From positions 1 through 49,688 of the forward strand of contig CAJPFJ010000049.1 in NCBI GenBank assembly GCA_905339155.1: DNA of 49,688 nt. Reading direction: 5' to 3'. Under the pieces are notes generated by a model. It ran no database searches. It saw nothing but the letters and a program-made list of their open reading frames with translations, and was not told the DNA's origin. Source of the DNA: Methanosarcinales archaeon. GTDB lineage: Archaea > Halobacteriota > Methanosarcinia > Methanosarcinales > Methanoperedenaceae. Shown here in pieces: positions 8,938-18,545 of the stretch. Numbering within the stretch: the first letter of the stretch is position 1; the number at the start of each line of letters is the position of its first letter. The position numbers were made by a program, and so were the translations under genes.

Positions 8938-9213
8938 ATGCAACTTACAATCCTTAAAAAGACGGACAAAGAAATTAATATTAAGGTAGCAGGAGAATCT
9001 CATACCCTGCTCAATATGCTAAAGACCGCTTTGCTCAACAACAAACATGTTGAAATTGCAACATACGATATAAAGCATCCAACGATCAGCGAACCAATAC
9101 TTTTTGTGAGGACAGATGGCGTAGACCCCATCGATGTGATAAAAAAAGCATCAAAGGATATGATCAAAGAATGCAATGAGTTTATAGATCTTTTTACGAA
9201 GAAGACAACGTAG
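8938..9213 (+). CDS. rpoL: DNA-directed RNA polymerase subunit L
   Basis: 91 residues, full-length archaeal RpoL (Rpb11-like), which pairs with subunit D in polymerase assembly. The central HTLLNMLKTALL and the C-terminal amphipathic helix are typical. The SD GGTGA precedes the ATG, eight bases after the csl4 stop, so it is the last gene of the methyltransferase-METTL5-csl4-rpoL cluster. Its 3' end overlaps the convergent DUF2240 gene by 20 bases. Confidence 0.95.
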   Translation: MQLTILKKTDKEINIKVAGESHTLLNMLKTALLNNKHVEIATYDIKHPTISEPILFVRTDGVDPIDVIKKASKDMIKECNEFIDLFTKKTT

Positions 9214-9658
9214 TTAAAGCCGCAAACTCCTCATCTATCAGGTCATCCACCATAATCCCGTTCTCAACTGAAACGAGAATGGCGCTGACCTCTATTGATA
9301 CCTGTTTTGCAAACTCTTCCTGTTTTTTATTTATCATCGCAATAACTTTTCTTTTTTCTATTCCCGTGCCCTGTATTATCCGATCAATTATCCTGTCAAA
9401 AATTGTTTTGTTTTCCAATGGTCCAGGTTTCCATCCGGAAGGTATGTCAATTTTTGTTATATCAAATGAAGGACGTACAAGTTCTCCTTCCCGTTTTAAA
9501 AGCCCTGAACTCTGTGCATCACTTAAAATGATTTTTGCCTGCTCAGGATTGAACCATTTCAGATCAAGGGTGAGTGCAAGAATAAATTCCATATCCTTTA
9601 GCGTATCTTTTCCCTTTCTTTTAAATGGCATTGATACGGTATAAGTAAGATCAGACAT
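9194..9658 (-). CDS. DUF2240 family archaeal protein
   Basis: 154 residues from the ATG at 9658, which overlaps the stop of the upstream gene by eight bases. The N-terminus (LTYTVSMPFKRKGKDTL) and the winged-helix-like LDLKWFNPEQAKIILSDAQSSGLL match the archaeal DUF2240 family, which has no assigned function. A C-terminal helical region follows. It is translationally coupled to the 9651-10133 gene, so the two products may act together. Confidence 0.8.
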   Translation of the reverse strand: MSDLTYTVSMPFKRKGKDTLKDMEFILALTLDLKWFNPEQAKIILSDAQSSGLLKREGELVRPSFDITKIDIPSGWKPGPLENKTIFDRIIDRIIQGTGIEKRKVIAMINKKQEEFAKQVSIEVSAILVSVENGIMVDDLIDEEFAALTTLSSS

Positions 9659-10133
9659 TGCGACCCTTTTTTTTAATCTCTTCAACAATGGTATCAGCTA
9701 TTCTTTCAGGGTCAGTCCTTTCAAGACCATCGATAAGATGTATGTTCATAGTAAGGACACTGTTATCAAGGTTTGTCCTTACAAGATATGTATCGCCTTT
9801 GAAAGCCACACGGTTATAGTTTGAATCCAGTACTGAATATCGCAGATTAATTTTAAAATCAATTGTTCCTTCTGGTGTAACGTCCTTTAGTATTGGCCCG
9901 AGAGTGTTCTTATTAAGAGGAACAAAATCAACGCTTTTATCTGCTATTTCAACCTCAATGCTTCTTTTGGCCTGTATTGGAGTTGCTTTGCGGTCCGGGC
10001 CATCTGTGACGAATGAACCGAACTGACCGTCCAGTCCTGCAATTGTACTTACCAGGAAAGGGAGGTCGGCTTTAAATCTAAATTTGCGTTCAAATTCCGG
10101 ATTTTGCGGAAAAAGATGATGTGTGCGTTTCAT
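9651..10133 (-). CDS. conserved archaeal hypothetical protein
   Basis: 160 residues, beta-rich and soluble, with no signal peptide or recognised catalytic motif; I do not recognise a named family. The ATG at 10133 has GGTG as SD; another in-frame ATG at 10151 is possible, with a TATA-like TTTTATGAATT immediately before it. It overlaps DUF2240 by eight bases and follows thrB after about 45 bases, so all three may form one transcript. Confidence 0.7.
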   Translation of the reverse strand: MKRTHHLFPQNPEFERKFRFKADLPFLVSTIAGLDGQFGSFVTDGPDRKATPIQAKRSIEVEIADKSVDFVPLNKNTLGPILKDVTPEGTIDFKINLRYSVLDSNYNRVAFKGDTYLVRTNLDNSVLTMNIHLIDGLERTDPERIADTIVEEIKKKGRNV

Positions 10134-10178
10134 ACCAGCACCTATCGTCATGAATTCATAAAAGCTTATTGTTTTGCT

Positions 10179-11072
10179 TTATCCTATGACAGATATTCCT
10201 TTACCTATGGTAGTTATAAAGGCCTCGCTTTTCACCTGTTTTTCAGAAAAAGCCCGCATCATCGCAATTGCTATTTTATCTCTTTCATCCATCCTGCAAA
10301 CAGCTATCAATGTAGGCCCTGAACCGCTTATTGTCACACCGGATGCGCCTGCCTGGATTGCGCTCTGTTTGACCTCCCTGTATCCTTTTATAAGGTTTGA
10401 ACGGATCTCCTCAATTACACGGTTGGCCATACTTTCACCGATAAGTCTTATATCATTTTTCATCATCCCGACTACCATAGAAGCGGCATTTCCTGTATTA
10501 AAAGAAATATCTTCAAGTGACAATTTTTTTGGAAGAATAGCGCGGGCCTGGCGTGTTCTGACGATGATTTCAGGATGAACGGCAACTATACCGATGTTTT
10601 CAGGATAAAGAGAAATTATTTTATCCTGATGAACAATGACAAAACCACCGTATATAGCAGGTGCAACATTGTCGGCATGAGCCGCTCCGGACGTTGCTTT
10701 TTCACCCTGTGCAGCTATTCTCACAAGCTCTTCCCTGGAATTCCCCAGAGCAAACATCTCGTTTATGGCAAATGCGACGCCTGCCGCAGGCGCAGCGCTG
10801 CTTCCAAGCCCGCTTGAAAGTGGAATATTCCTGTGTATTGTGATCTTCACGGGGATCTTCATAATCGAAGCAATGATGCCTGCAATATTTCTTTGCGGGT
10901 CAGTTGGGACGCATCGGGAATCCCTTCCAAGCATCACTATTTTTGTACATTCGCTTTTTTCGATTTCAATTATATCATAAGGAGTTTCAAGGGCAATTCC
11001 GAACACATCAAAGCCTGCTCCCAGGTTAGCAGAGGTCGCAGGAACCTTTATTTTCAAATGATCTTTTGACAT
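10179..11072 (-). CDS. thrB: homoserine kinase
   Basis: 297 residues of the GHMP kinase superfamily. The N-terminal VPATSANLGAGFDVFGIAL, the ATP-binding loop PLSSGLGSSAA near 85-95 and the C-terminal ISGSGPTLIAV are all in place for homoserine kinase, which phosphorylates homoserine in threonine synthesis. The gene starts two bases after the stop of the flavoprotein gene at 11075-12082, so the two are cotranscribed despite unrelated roles. Confidence 0.93.
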   Translation of the reverse strand: MSKDHLKIKVPATSANLGAGFDVFGIALETPYDIIEIEKSECTKIVMLGRDSRCVPTDPQRNIAGIIASIMKIPVKITIHRNIPLSSGLGSSAAPAAGVAFAINEMFALGNSREELVRIAAQGEKATSGAAHADNVAPAIYGGFVIVHQDKIISLYPENIGIVAVHPEIIVRTRQARAILPKKLSLEDISFNTGNAASMVVGMMKNDIRLIGESMANRVIEEIRSNLIKGYREVKQSAIQAGASGVTISGSGPTLIAVCRMDERDKIAIAMMRAFSEKQVKSEAFITTIGKGISVIG

Positions 11073-11074
11073 AA

Positions 11075-12082
11075 TTAGACACCCAGATACATTTTCTGGA
11101 ATATTTTTGAAAAAATCCTGTTGCAGGCGGCCTTTTTGATGGTTCCGGGAACAATATTATCAAGAACAGGTGTTTGCATATTAAGCAGCCACTTGTATCT
11201 GTTCTTGCTTTTATTTACTATATCCCTGTACTCAATAAGCCCATCTTTTACTATTTTATCACCGTTTATTATACCCTGGACAATCCCTGCACATTCCCTG
11301 CCAAAATTTATCGCAGGGCGTATTCCTTCACTTGTCGTTGGGGGCGCCATCCCTGCGGAATCACCGACCATGAAAAGATTATCAACTACAGGTTCACGAA
11401 GGCCGAAAGGGATATAGCCACCATGAGTTTTTGAAAGTTCAAGCCCAAGTGTTCTTATGAATCCTGAAAGTTGCGGCAGGATCCGGGTTTTTCCTGCATA
11501 ACTTGCGACTCCAATCCTGGATTTATTTCCTATAGGAAAAATCCAGGCTGCCCCCTGCCGGATGATTTCAGCATTAAAAAAAAAATGTAAGCTATCATCC
11601 GTATAATCAACCTCGGATTCCAGTCCGAATGCAAGATTTCTCCTGTCAACATAATCCTGCCTGATAGAAGTGGCAAGAACCGCCCTCCAGCCTGTACAAT
11701 CAAGAATACATTGTGAACTGAAATTTCCCTCATCTGTCAAAACAATATCTCCCGCAACACCTTTCACAGATGCTTTCAGGTTTTTCACTTTTATCCGCCG
11801 CTCTATGGTTTTGCAGAATTTTTCATAATCAAATGTACTTATAGGCTCGATCAATTCAACTTTTCTTTCTTCAGGAATATGCATGGTAAGCGTGTCAAAT
11901 TCCTGAAGTATTGAGCTCTTGCATCCGAGTTCTTCTAATACTGAAGTGAAAGTGGCGCACGCTGAGGTCTGCCGTGTTCCGATTTCCTTCCTTTCCAGGA
12001 GAAGTATATCTCCTTCAAGACTATCAGCAGCCGCAAGTCCAGCAAAACTGGCCCCGGCGATTATTGCGTCATATTCATGCAT
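11075..12082 (-). CDS. geranylgeranyl reductase family NAD(P)/FAD oxidoreductase
   Basis: 335 residues; a second member of the family at 2851-3882 but divergent from it. The N-terminal YDAIIAGASFAGLAAADSL is a variant GxGxxG FAD site in which the usual second Gly is Ser. The second flavin motif is MVGDSAGMAPPTTSEGI, followed by INFGRECAG. It is a likely isoprenoid lipid or quinone side-chain reductase, substrate unknown. A TATA-like AAAACTATATATGCA is near the ATG on the minus strand. First gene of the operon with thrB. Confidence 0.8.
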   Translation of the reverse strand: MHEYDAIIAGASFAGLAAADSLEGDILLLERKEIGTRQTSACATFTSVLEELGCKSSILQEFDTLTMHIPEERKVELIEPISTFDYEKFCKTIERRIKVKNLKASVKGVAGDIVLTDEGNFSSQCILDCTGWRAVLATSIRQDYVDRRNLAFGLESEVDYTDDSLHFFFNAEIIRQGAAWIFPIGNKSRIGVASYAGKTRILPQLSGFIRTLGLELSKTHGGYIPFGLREPVVDNLFMVGDSAGMAPPTTSEGIRPAINFGRECAGIVQGIINGDKIVKDGLIEYRDIVNKSKNRYKWLLNMQTPVLDNIVPGTIKKAACNRIFSKIFQKMYLGV

Positions 12083-12167
12083 ATAGCTAAAAACTATATA
12101 TGCACTATATTAATTATATGTTCATCCGTAATATCAAAAAACTAATTATGTCAAATGGTATCAATAA

Positions 12168-12968
12168 ATGACAGTAATCCCTATTTTGAATGAACCAGCA
12201 CTCATCGTCAAGAACTCCATAAAAGTTCTTGTGATCGCGGATATTCATCTCGGCATCGAATGGGAGCTTTATCACAGGGGTTTTTCAATCCCAAGCCAGG
12301 TGGAAAAAAGAAAGAAGCGCATTTGTGAGTATCTTGAAAACGTGAAACCAGACCGGATCGTGCTTCTGGGCGACATAAAGCACAATGTTCCCAGGACTTC
12401 ATGGCAGGAAAAAAAAGAAGTGCCTGGTTTTCTTGAAACAATCGCAGCTTATGCGCCTGTTGATATCGTGCCGGGAAATCATGACGGGTACATTGAGGAG
12501 CTAATTTCCGGAAATGTCACAGTGCACGGCATGCGGGGTTTTGCACTTGACGGCGCCGGTTATTTCCACGGCCATACATGGCCTGGTGCAGAGTTATTAT
12601 CAGCAAAACATGTGGTGATGTCCCATAACCATCCCACAGTAAGACTCACGGATTCATTGGGGCATGCTATTTCGGAAAAGGTGTGGATCAGGACGCATTT
12701 TATTGAGAAATCAATAAGAGATCATTATGTGAATATTGATTGGATGGACCCTGAAGTCATAATTATGCCTGCATTTAACGAATTGTGCGGAGGGATACCG
12801 TTCAATGAGTCCATACGCGAGGATTTACTGGGGCCTGTTTTTGCCAATCATGCCATAGAGCTTGAAAATGCAAGGGCATTTTTGCTTGACGGGACAGATC
12901 TGGGGACTATCGGAAACATCAAGAAGCTGGGAATAACGAGAAAGAGAAAGAACAGGAAAGGCTTATAA
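12168..12968 (+). CDS. calcineurin-like metallophosphoesterase
   Basis: 266 residues with the metallophosphoesterase motif series: ADIHLG, LLGDIKHN, PGNHDG, SHNHPT and a final GH-type region. It resembles the archaeal phosphoesterase family related to SbcD/Mre11 but lacks the long capping domains, so it is a small cytoplasmic phosphodiesterase or phosphatase of unknown substrate. The stop is one base before the next ATG; the two genes form an operon. Confidence 0.85.
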   Translation: MTVIPILNEPALIVKNSIKVLVIADIHLGIEWELYHRGFSIPSQVEKRKKRICEYLENVKPDRIVLLGDIKHNVPRTSWQEKKEVPGFLETIAAYAPVDIVPGNHDGYIEELISGNVTVHGMRGFALDGAGYFHGHTWPGAELLSAKHVVMSHNHPTVRLTDSLGHAISEKVWIRTHFIEKSIRDHYVNIDWMDPEVIIMPAFNELCGGIPFNESIREDLLGPVFANHAIELENARAFLLDGTDLGTIGNIKKLGITRKRKNRKGL

Positions 12969-12969
12969 A

Positions 12970-14907
12970 ATGCACATTATCAAAAAAAAACCAATACAAA
13001 ACACTTCATTCGAGCTTGAAGAAAGTCACCTTTTCTGGTGCCTTAAATGCAATCTCCCCTTGCTGGAAGAGCAATGCGGGATATGCAGGGAAAAAGGTCC
13101 GAAGGTCGATCTATCTTTGCCAGGAGATGTCCGTTTTGCTTCACTCCATGAAAAAAACCTGATCAATGAACTGATCTTCCAATCCTTTGGCAAAAATCCC
13201 ATTGCTGAAAAACTTATCCTTTTGAATAAGATCCCTGGTGAAGATAAAACCGATGAAATAATCGTGGACGGGCTTCATTTCGGGATATTGAGGTTCGATA
13301 TGAAAGAGCTTGCTTTCAAATTTGACCTGATGGTCGAAGGGGCATGTGCGCTTATTGATTCAGGCATAAATAAAAAACATATCAGGATCTCATCCGGGGG
13401 GCGGCACCTTAGCGGGAAAAAAATAGATGGAACCGAAGTAATTGATTTTTCTAATGATATCATAAAAGGAGACACCGTACTTGTAACAGGTAAGGGCCTT
13501 TGCGGGTTCGGGATAGTATACAGGGACAAATCAGAGCTTATGACCCCGGGGCAATCGCTAAAGATAAAGAAAATCGGATCGGGGAGAGTAACTTTTTTGC
13601 CAGGAAAACCACGGCTGGAAGATGTCATCCGGGCAAATGCGCCCCACATGAAACAGCTTGTGACAGATGCGGTAAATACCATAAGAGGAATTGCAAACCA
13701 GAAAGAGTTCAGGGAATCACACGTCTATGTTTCGTTTTCAGGCGGCAAGGACAGCCTGACCACACTTGATCTTACCCGCAGCGCTGTGAAAAAACCAATA
13801 AAAGTGTTTTTTGCAAATACCGGTATTGAGTTCCCGGAAACTGTTGAATTCGCACGTCGATTCTGCAAGGAAAACGAAATCGAACTAATTGAAGTCAATG
13901 TAAATGAAGCATTCTGGGAGAATCTACAAAGTTTCGGGCCTCCTGCAAAGGATTTCAGGTGGTGCTGCAAGGTTTGCAAGCTGGCCCCTATTAATTCAGT
14001 GATAGAAGAGTGTACGCGCACAGGTAAAAAGTGCCTTACCATAGATGGGAAAAGGAGATATGAATCATTCAAACGTTCCCGGATAGCCCCAAAAGAAGAA
14101 AATCCTTTCATTCCCGGCCAGGTGAGCGTGTTCCCGATCCGCAACTGGCGCGCTATTGAAGTATGGCTTTACATTTTTTATCGTAAACTTGAATATAATC
14201 CCCTCTACGACGAGGGTTTTGAGCGCGTTGGGTGCTGGCTTTGCCCGGCGCAAATGAGCGCGGAATATTACAGGTTCAGCCAGATGCATCCTGAGCTTTT
14301 TACGCGCTGGAACGAATATCTTTTGAAGTGGGCTAACGAATTCGGGCTGGATGAGAGATTTGTCAGACACGGCTTCTGGCGCTGGAAAACGCTTCCTCCA
14401 AAAATGATCCGCCTTTGTGAAGAACTAAAAATAAATACGAAATCGGAACCCAAAAAAGAAGAATTCGGTATCACAGTGACAGGAGGTGTTTCGCCATGCA
14501 AGACAGGCGGGTACACAATGGAAGGAAAGATCACAGGGCTTTTGCCCCGGGAAGCACAAAATATCGCAAATATCCTGGGTGAAAATGTTTTTTCAGAAGA
14601 GCTCGGGGTCCTGTTGATAAACACAAAAGGTGGAAATGTCAGGATTTTCTCATCCGGACACATTTCCATAAATGCGCCGGGAAATGAAGATGCAAGATCT
14701 GTTTTTGAAAATACGGCAAAGCAGCTGATAAGAGTAAAAAAGTGTACAAAATGCAGGGTATGTTTGAAAGTCTGTCCTGGTAACGCCATTGTTCTTGAGC
14801 CGGATCTTAAGATCGGTAAAGTTTGCACTCGATGCGGGAAATGCACTGGATCGTGTGTCGTTGTCAAATATTTTGACAGGATCCTGCCGGATTTTGGGCA
14901 GGGCTAA
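12970..14907 (+). CDS. PUA / PAPS reductase-like / ferredoxin fusion protein
   Basis: 645 residues. Order: a zinc ribbon (Cys24, 27, 36, 39), a PUA-like RNA-binding region (about 125-205), a PAPS-reductase/ATP-pyrophosphatase domain with the P-loop SFSGGKDS at 255-262 and further cysteines (WCCKVC near 331-336, GCWLCP at 421-426), and a C-terminal 2[4Fe-4S] ferredoxin (Cys592, 595, 598, 602 and 619, 622, 625, 629). Related methanogen proteins are annotated as PAPS reductase family. The PUA domain suggests an RNA substrate, perhaps tRNA thiolation, rather than assimilatory sulfate reduction; that is inference. Confidence 0.88.
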   Translation: MHIIKKKPIQNTSFELEESHLFWCLKCNLPLLEEQCGICREKGPKVDLSLPGDVRFASLHEKNLINELIFQSFGKNPIAEKLILLNKIPGEDKTDEIIVDGLHFGILRFDMKELAFKFDLMVEGACALIDSGINKKHIRISSGGRHLSGKKIDGTEVIDFSNDIIKGDTVLVTGKGLCGFGIVYRDKSELMTPGQSLKIKKIGSGRVTFLPGKPRLEDVIRANAPHMKQLVTDAVNTIRGIANQKEFRESHVYVSFSGGKDSLTTLDLTRSAVKKPIKVFFANTGIEFPETVEFARRFCKENEIELIEVNVNEAFWENLQSFGPPAKDFRWCCKVCKLAPINSVIEECTRTGKKCLTIDGKRRYESFKRSRIAPKEENPFIPGQVSVFPIRNWRAIEVWLYIFYRKLEYNPLYDEGFERVGCWLCPAQMSAEYYRFSQMHPELFTRWNEYLLKWANEFGLDERFVRHGFWRWKTLPPKMIRLCEELKINTKSEPKKEEFGITVTGGVSPCKTGGYTMEGKITGLLPREAQNIANILGENVFSEELGVLLINTKGGNVRIFSSGHISINAPGNEDARSVFENTAKQLIRVKKCTKCRVCLKVCPGNAIVLEPDLKIGKVCTRCGKCTGSCVVVKYFDRILPDFGQG

Positions 14908-14997
14908 CAGGGATCTGAAAAAACTTTCCCTACACTAAACTATAAATATTATTCAAAGCATACTACATAACATTATAATGATGAGGTTGAAGTATTA

Positions 14998-15915
14998 ATG
15001 AAAACGGGTAGGATTTTGACCGGGATATATGGTCTGGATAAACTGATGGATGGGGGCTTCAGGGAGAATACAATCAATTCAATATATGGGGGGCCAGGTG
15101 TCGGTAAGACAACCTTTGCGTTGCAATACTCACTTTTCGGCCTGGATCGAGGTGAAAAAGTAATTTTTGTATCCTTTGAGATGTCAGAACGGCAAATTCT
15201 CCGTGATTGCAAAGACATAGGATGGGGAGCCATTAAAGATTATGTGGAGGAAGGGGATCTGAAAATAGTCCATATTTTTGGAGAAGACCTCGAGTTCCCA
15301 AGTCTTGATATTACAGAGATCATAAAGAAATCAAGTCCGGGACCAAATCCGAGAATAGTAATTGATCCTTTTACATACCCAACATTTTATTCAGATAAAG
15401 AGAAAAGAAAATCGCTAAGTACAATATTCCAGGATTTGCGAGCACTTGGAACCTCAGTAGTGGTTCTGGAAGAGCCGGCAGATAGTGCAACCAATTGTGG
15501 AGGTCCGGGGGATATTCATACGAACAGGTTATTATCTACGCCGTTATATTTATCTGATACTGTCCTGTTCCTGCAAAATCTTGGTTTTGGGGAAATGTAT
15601 GACAGAACCATCAGGATAATGAAACACAGGGGATCAAAACATGGTGAAGGCATATATCCTTATTCCATAGAATCAGGATTAGGAATCGTGCTGAGAGCTT
15701 CGAAAAAACAGATCGATCGGGTTATGTCAAAAACCAAATTCGATGATAGATTCGTGCAAGCTATTGAAAAAACAAAAACCATGGGAAAGCCGGGTGAAAA
15801 ATTAGCGGTAAAGATCGAATCCCTGAGGAAAAACTGGGTACTCGATGAAGATCCGCAACAAATTCTTGACCTTGTCCTGGAAGAAGAGAAAAAGAGCTAT
15901 GAAAATAAATCTTGA
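14998..15915 (+). CDS. KaiC-like RecA-superfamily ATPase
   Basis: 305 residues with a single KaiC/RadA-type ATPase domain. It starts with GIYGLDKLMDGGF, the Walker A GGPGVGKTT is at 31-39, and a Walker B-like RIVIDPFTYP follows. There is only one KaiC domain, so it is not a clock KaiC; archaeal single-domain forms act in signalling or motility. A TATA-like ACTATAAATATT at about 14940 and the SD GAGGTTGA precede the ATG. It overlaps the next gene by 17 bases and heads a three-gene cluster. Confidence 0.85.
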   Translation: MKTGRILTGIYGLDKLMDGGFRENTINSIYGGPGVGKTTFALQYSLFGLDRGEKVIFVSFEMSERQILRDCKDIGWGAIKDYVEEGDLKIVHIFGEDLEFPSLDITEIIKKSSPGPNPRIVIDPFTYPTFYSDKEKRKSLSTIFQDLRALGTSVVVLEEPADSATNCGGPGDIHTNRLLSTPLYLSDTVLFLQNLGFGEMYDRTIRIMKHRGSKHGEGIYPYSIESGLGIVLRASKKQIDRVMSKTKFDDRFVQAIEKTKTMGKPGEKLAVKIESLRKNWVLDEDPQQILDLVLEEEKKSYENKS

Positions 15916-16252
15916 AGATACTCTTGATCAACTTTATGATATCGAGGGAATTGAAGCCTGCATGCTATACAGGATAGATGGGGTGCCCATAACCATAAGG
16001 GTCCCTGGTTACAGGGAGCAGCTTCTGGAAACTATGTTCTGGCTTGAGAAGCACATAAGCCGGGTGCTCGGGGAAATGAACCGGGAAGGATTGAAGGAAA
16101 CTATTTTTTATTTCAGGAACAGCCGTATCCTGATTGCCCCTTCATCAAGATCTACAGTTCTTGTTACTGTTGCTAAAGCGGAGGCTAATCAGCAGCTTAT
16201 CTCGCTTGAGACGCTGCGTGCGACAAAGCTCATCGAAACATGTGTTACTTAA
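15899..16252 (+). CDS. roadblock/LC7 (MglB-like) domain protein
   Basis: 117 residues. The pattern LDQLYDIEGIEACMLYRIDGVPI and the C-terminal VLVTVAKAEANQQLISLETLR fit a single roadblock/LC7 domain, a family that forms dimers and regulates small GTPases or other NTPases. The ATG overlaps the end of the KaiC-like gene, so the two are translationally coupled and probably partners. No Ras-like GTPase is nearby. Confidence 0.75.
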   Translation: MKINLEDTLDQLYDIEGIEACMLYRIDGVPITIRVPGYREQLLETMFWLEKHISRVLGEMNREGLKETIFYFRNSRILIAPSSRSTVLVTVAKAEANQQLISLETLRATKLIETCVT

Positions 16253-17633
16253 AGGTGTTAAAACGAAATCAATCACATTTTTCACAAATAAGAAAGATCA
16301 TGAACAAGCTGCCAATGACCTTATTGAAAAAGCCCGTTTGAGAAATGGTTTTAATCCAAATCTTATTTTATTTTATGCAACATTAAAATACAATGGCAAA
16401 TACCAATCTATGCTGGACATTTTTCATAAGGAGTTCGGGGAAATACCGCAAATTGGGGCTTCGGTAGATGGTATGATATTTCCTGAAGATATGCGTACGG
16501 ATGGGGCGGCGCTTGTCCTGTGCAGAGACGACGATGCAAAGATAAGTGTAAAAGGTGTCAATGAAAAAGGAGTAATAAACTCGGCAGAAAAACTTGCCGG
16601 AATGATAAAATGTAATAATGGTTGTATAGTGCTGCATTTTCCTCTTGTCAGGGTTCCAAGCGTACTTAAATCAGCTGAGTTTTTTGCCAAAGGGTATTAT
16701 TATAGTAAAAAATGTAGAGGAGCCACCATCGAAAACCAGAAAGAATATGGTAGGAAATTTGCGCAATACTGTGATAACGATAACATTTTTTATCTGCCCC
16801 CAACGATACTTGAAATTTTTGCAAAGCAAACTGATTACAGTGTTCCTATAATTGGCGTGAATGTAATGCACACGCATGTCAGACTAAATTCCCCTAGCAT
16901 ATTCTGTAATTTTAAGGATATTGGAGGGGGAATCGCAGCTCTGGTAATTGAAAAACAAGATGTCAATGCAATTTATGATGATATTTTTTCAGAAAAAGGA
17001 AAAACAATGGAAGAAACCAGGCGAAATGTCAGCAATGAATTTACGATCATTAAAGAATTCAAAGCAATCTTTGAAAAAAATGTTTTGATTTCACTGGACG
17101 GTATGGCCCCGGTGGAGGCCGTGGAAAATTTAATATATGCCACTGAGAAGAAGAAAGAAGATCTATTAGGAAACCTTGAAAAGGGAGATTACAATCTTAA
17201 TACACCATATGGTCTTTTATTTTTCAATAAAAAAACAAATGGAGTTTTTTTGCTTGGAATAGGGTCATATTATCCTTTTGAAATGTTTCCATTTTATGTG
17301 AATGTTTCGGATTACTCGGATGATGTGGTTCTTGCATATGAATTTGTTGAAGACAAGTTCGAATCTTTTATTTCCGGTTTAATTGGTTCAAACCATAATG
17401 ATAAGTTTGTTTTTTTCTTCCTGGATGTGCTTGTCGTAGCAGCTTTTGGAGAAAAGGTTTTTGAATACAAAGATAAAGTTAAACAATTACTGGGCGAAAA
17501 TTATTTTGGCATATTATCATGTTCTCCATCAGCATATATTCCGTTAAAATATCAAAGGAGGAATTATTTATCGGAATCCGGTAAAAACATTTTCTTTTCA
17601 AGCGGCGGTACAAATGCCTGTTTAGAAATTTAA
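16242..17633 (+). CDS. FIST-domain sensory protein
   Basis: 463 residues from GTG at 16242, which overlaps the previous stop by 11 bases. The N-terminal half (NPNLILFYATLKYNG, IPQIGASVDG, DGAALVLCRDD) fits FIST_N and the C-terminal half FIST_C, a predicted small-ligand (possibly amino-acid) sensor that is usually linked to signalling proteins. There is no membrane segment or output domain, so output may go through the roadblock and KaiC-like partners. The GTG start is inferred; no ATG lies in a suitable place. It overlaps the convergent UbiA gene by four bases. Confidence 0.75.
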   Translation: MLLKGVKTKSITFFTNKKDHEQAANDLIEKARLRNGFNPNLILFYATLKYNGKYQSMLDIFHKEFGEIPQIGASVDGMIFPEDMRTDGAALVLCRDDDAKISVKGVNEKGVINSAEKLAGMIKCNNGCIVLHFPLVRVPSVLKSAEFFAKGYYYSKKCRGATIENQKEYGRKFAQYCDNDNIFYLPPTILEIFAKQTDYSVPIIGVNVMHTHVRLNSPSIFCNFKDIGGGIAALVIEKQDVNAIYDDIFSEKGKTMEETRRNVSNEFTIIKEFKAIFEKNVLISLDGMAPVEAVENLIYATEKKKEDLLGNLEKGDYNLNTPYGLLFFNKKTNGVFLLGIGSYYPFEMFPFYVNVSDYSDDVVLAYEFVEDKFESFISGLIGSNHNDKFVFFFLDVLVVAAFGEKVFEYKDKVKQLLGENYFGILSCSPSAYIPLKYQRRNYLSESGKNIFFSSGGTNACLEI

Positions 17634-18538
17634 AGAAATGTGCTAAGCCCCAGGAATAATACTGATGCATATACTGAATAGCCCAGTGATTTAAGTGCTC
17701 TTAAATCTCCCACACCTAAAGTCCAATTTTTCTTATACATATGAAAAAAAGTATTCTTAAAAAAATAAACAAAAGGAATGATCATTACTAAGATCCCGTT
17801 ATTAAAATGATTCAGAGAGAGGGGATTCAAAATGATAAAATAATATATTACCATCAAATAACATGAAAATTTAACCAATTTTGATGGTGAGAAAACAACC
17901 CCAAAAGTCTTTAAACCTGCCTTTCTATCACCTGATATATCCTTTAAATCTTTTAATAATAATGCGGATATGCTAAAGAAAAAGAAAGCCGCTAAAATTA
18001 TTTCACCCACAATGGTTAGATCTGAATATATCAGCCAAATACTAAGAGTATACATTGGCCACGCTATTCCATATGTTACAAATTCTCCTACATAATGTTC
18101 CTTTAATCTAAAACCAGTAACTTTTTTCAAGATTAGATTATCTGAATAGCACCATGTAGCGATTGCCCATATAAGGAAATATATGTATATAGGTCTTCTG
18201 ACTTCCAATGATAATTGATAAACAATAAGGATAGAAATTATGTAAAGCAAGATGGCAATAATAATAGCGGTTTTTTGCACAGAGTAATTTTGTGTTAAAA
18301 TAGTTGTTTTTCCCTGTGCGATATCTTCTTTCAGATCATTGCAATGATTCCACAGGTTAGATGCAAAATTAGATAAAAGTGTGACAACTATTCCAAGATA
18401 GAGAAAATGAAGATCATAAGAGTAAGAATCATGGTGCGATAATAAGAAAATTGTTATCGCAAAGAAGGGGAATGGTGAAATTATAGATGCCGGAGTGTTA
18501 CAAAGCTTCAGCAACTCCGCAATATTTTTTAACACCAT
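17630..18538 (-). CDS. UbiA-family prenyltransferase
   Basis: 302 residues with about eight or nine membrane helices. The first Asp-rich motif is present as NHCNDLKED (canonical NDxxDxxxD) and the second as DLKDISGDRKAG. Members attach prenyl chains to aromatic acceptors or glycerol phosphate; in archaea this includes menaquinone and DGGGP synthesis. The acceptor cannot be read here. A 30-residue charged ORF with a good SD lies just upstream (18546-18638). Confidence 0.85.
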   Translation of the reverse strand: MVLKNIAELLKLCNTPASIISPFPFFAITIFLLSHHDSYSYDLHFLYLGIVVTLLSNFASNLWNHCNDLKEDIAQGKTTILTQNYSVQKTAIIIAILLYIISILIVYQLSLEVRRPIYIYFLIWAIATWCYSDNLILKKVTGFRLKEHYVGEFVTYGIAWPMYTLSIWLIYSDLTIVGEIILAAFFFFSISALLLKDLKDISGDRKAGLKTFGVVFSPSKLVKFSCYLMVIYYFIILNPLSLNHFNNGILVMIIPFVYFFKNTFFHMYKKNWTLGVGDLRALKSLGYSVYASVLFLGLSTFL

Positions 18539-18545
18539 TTCATTC

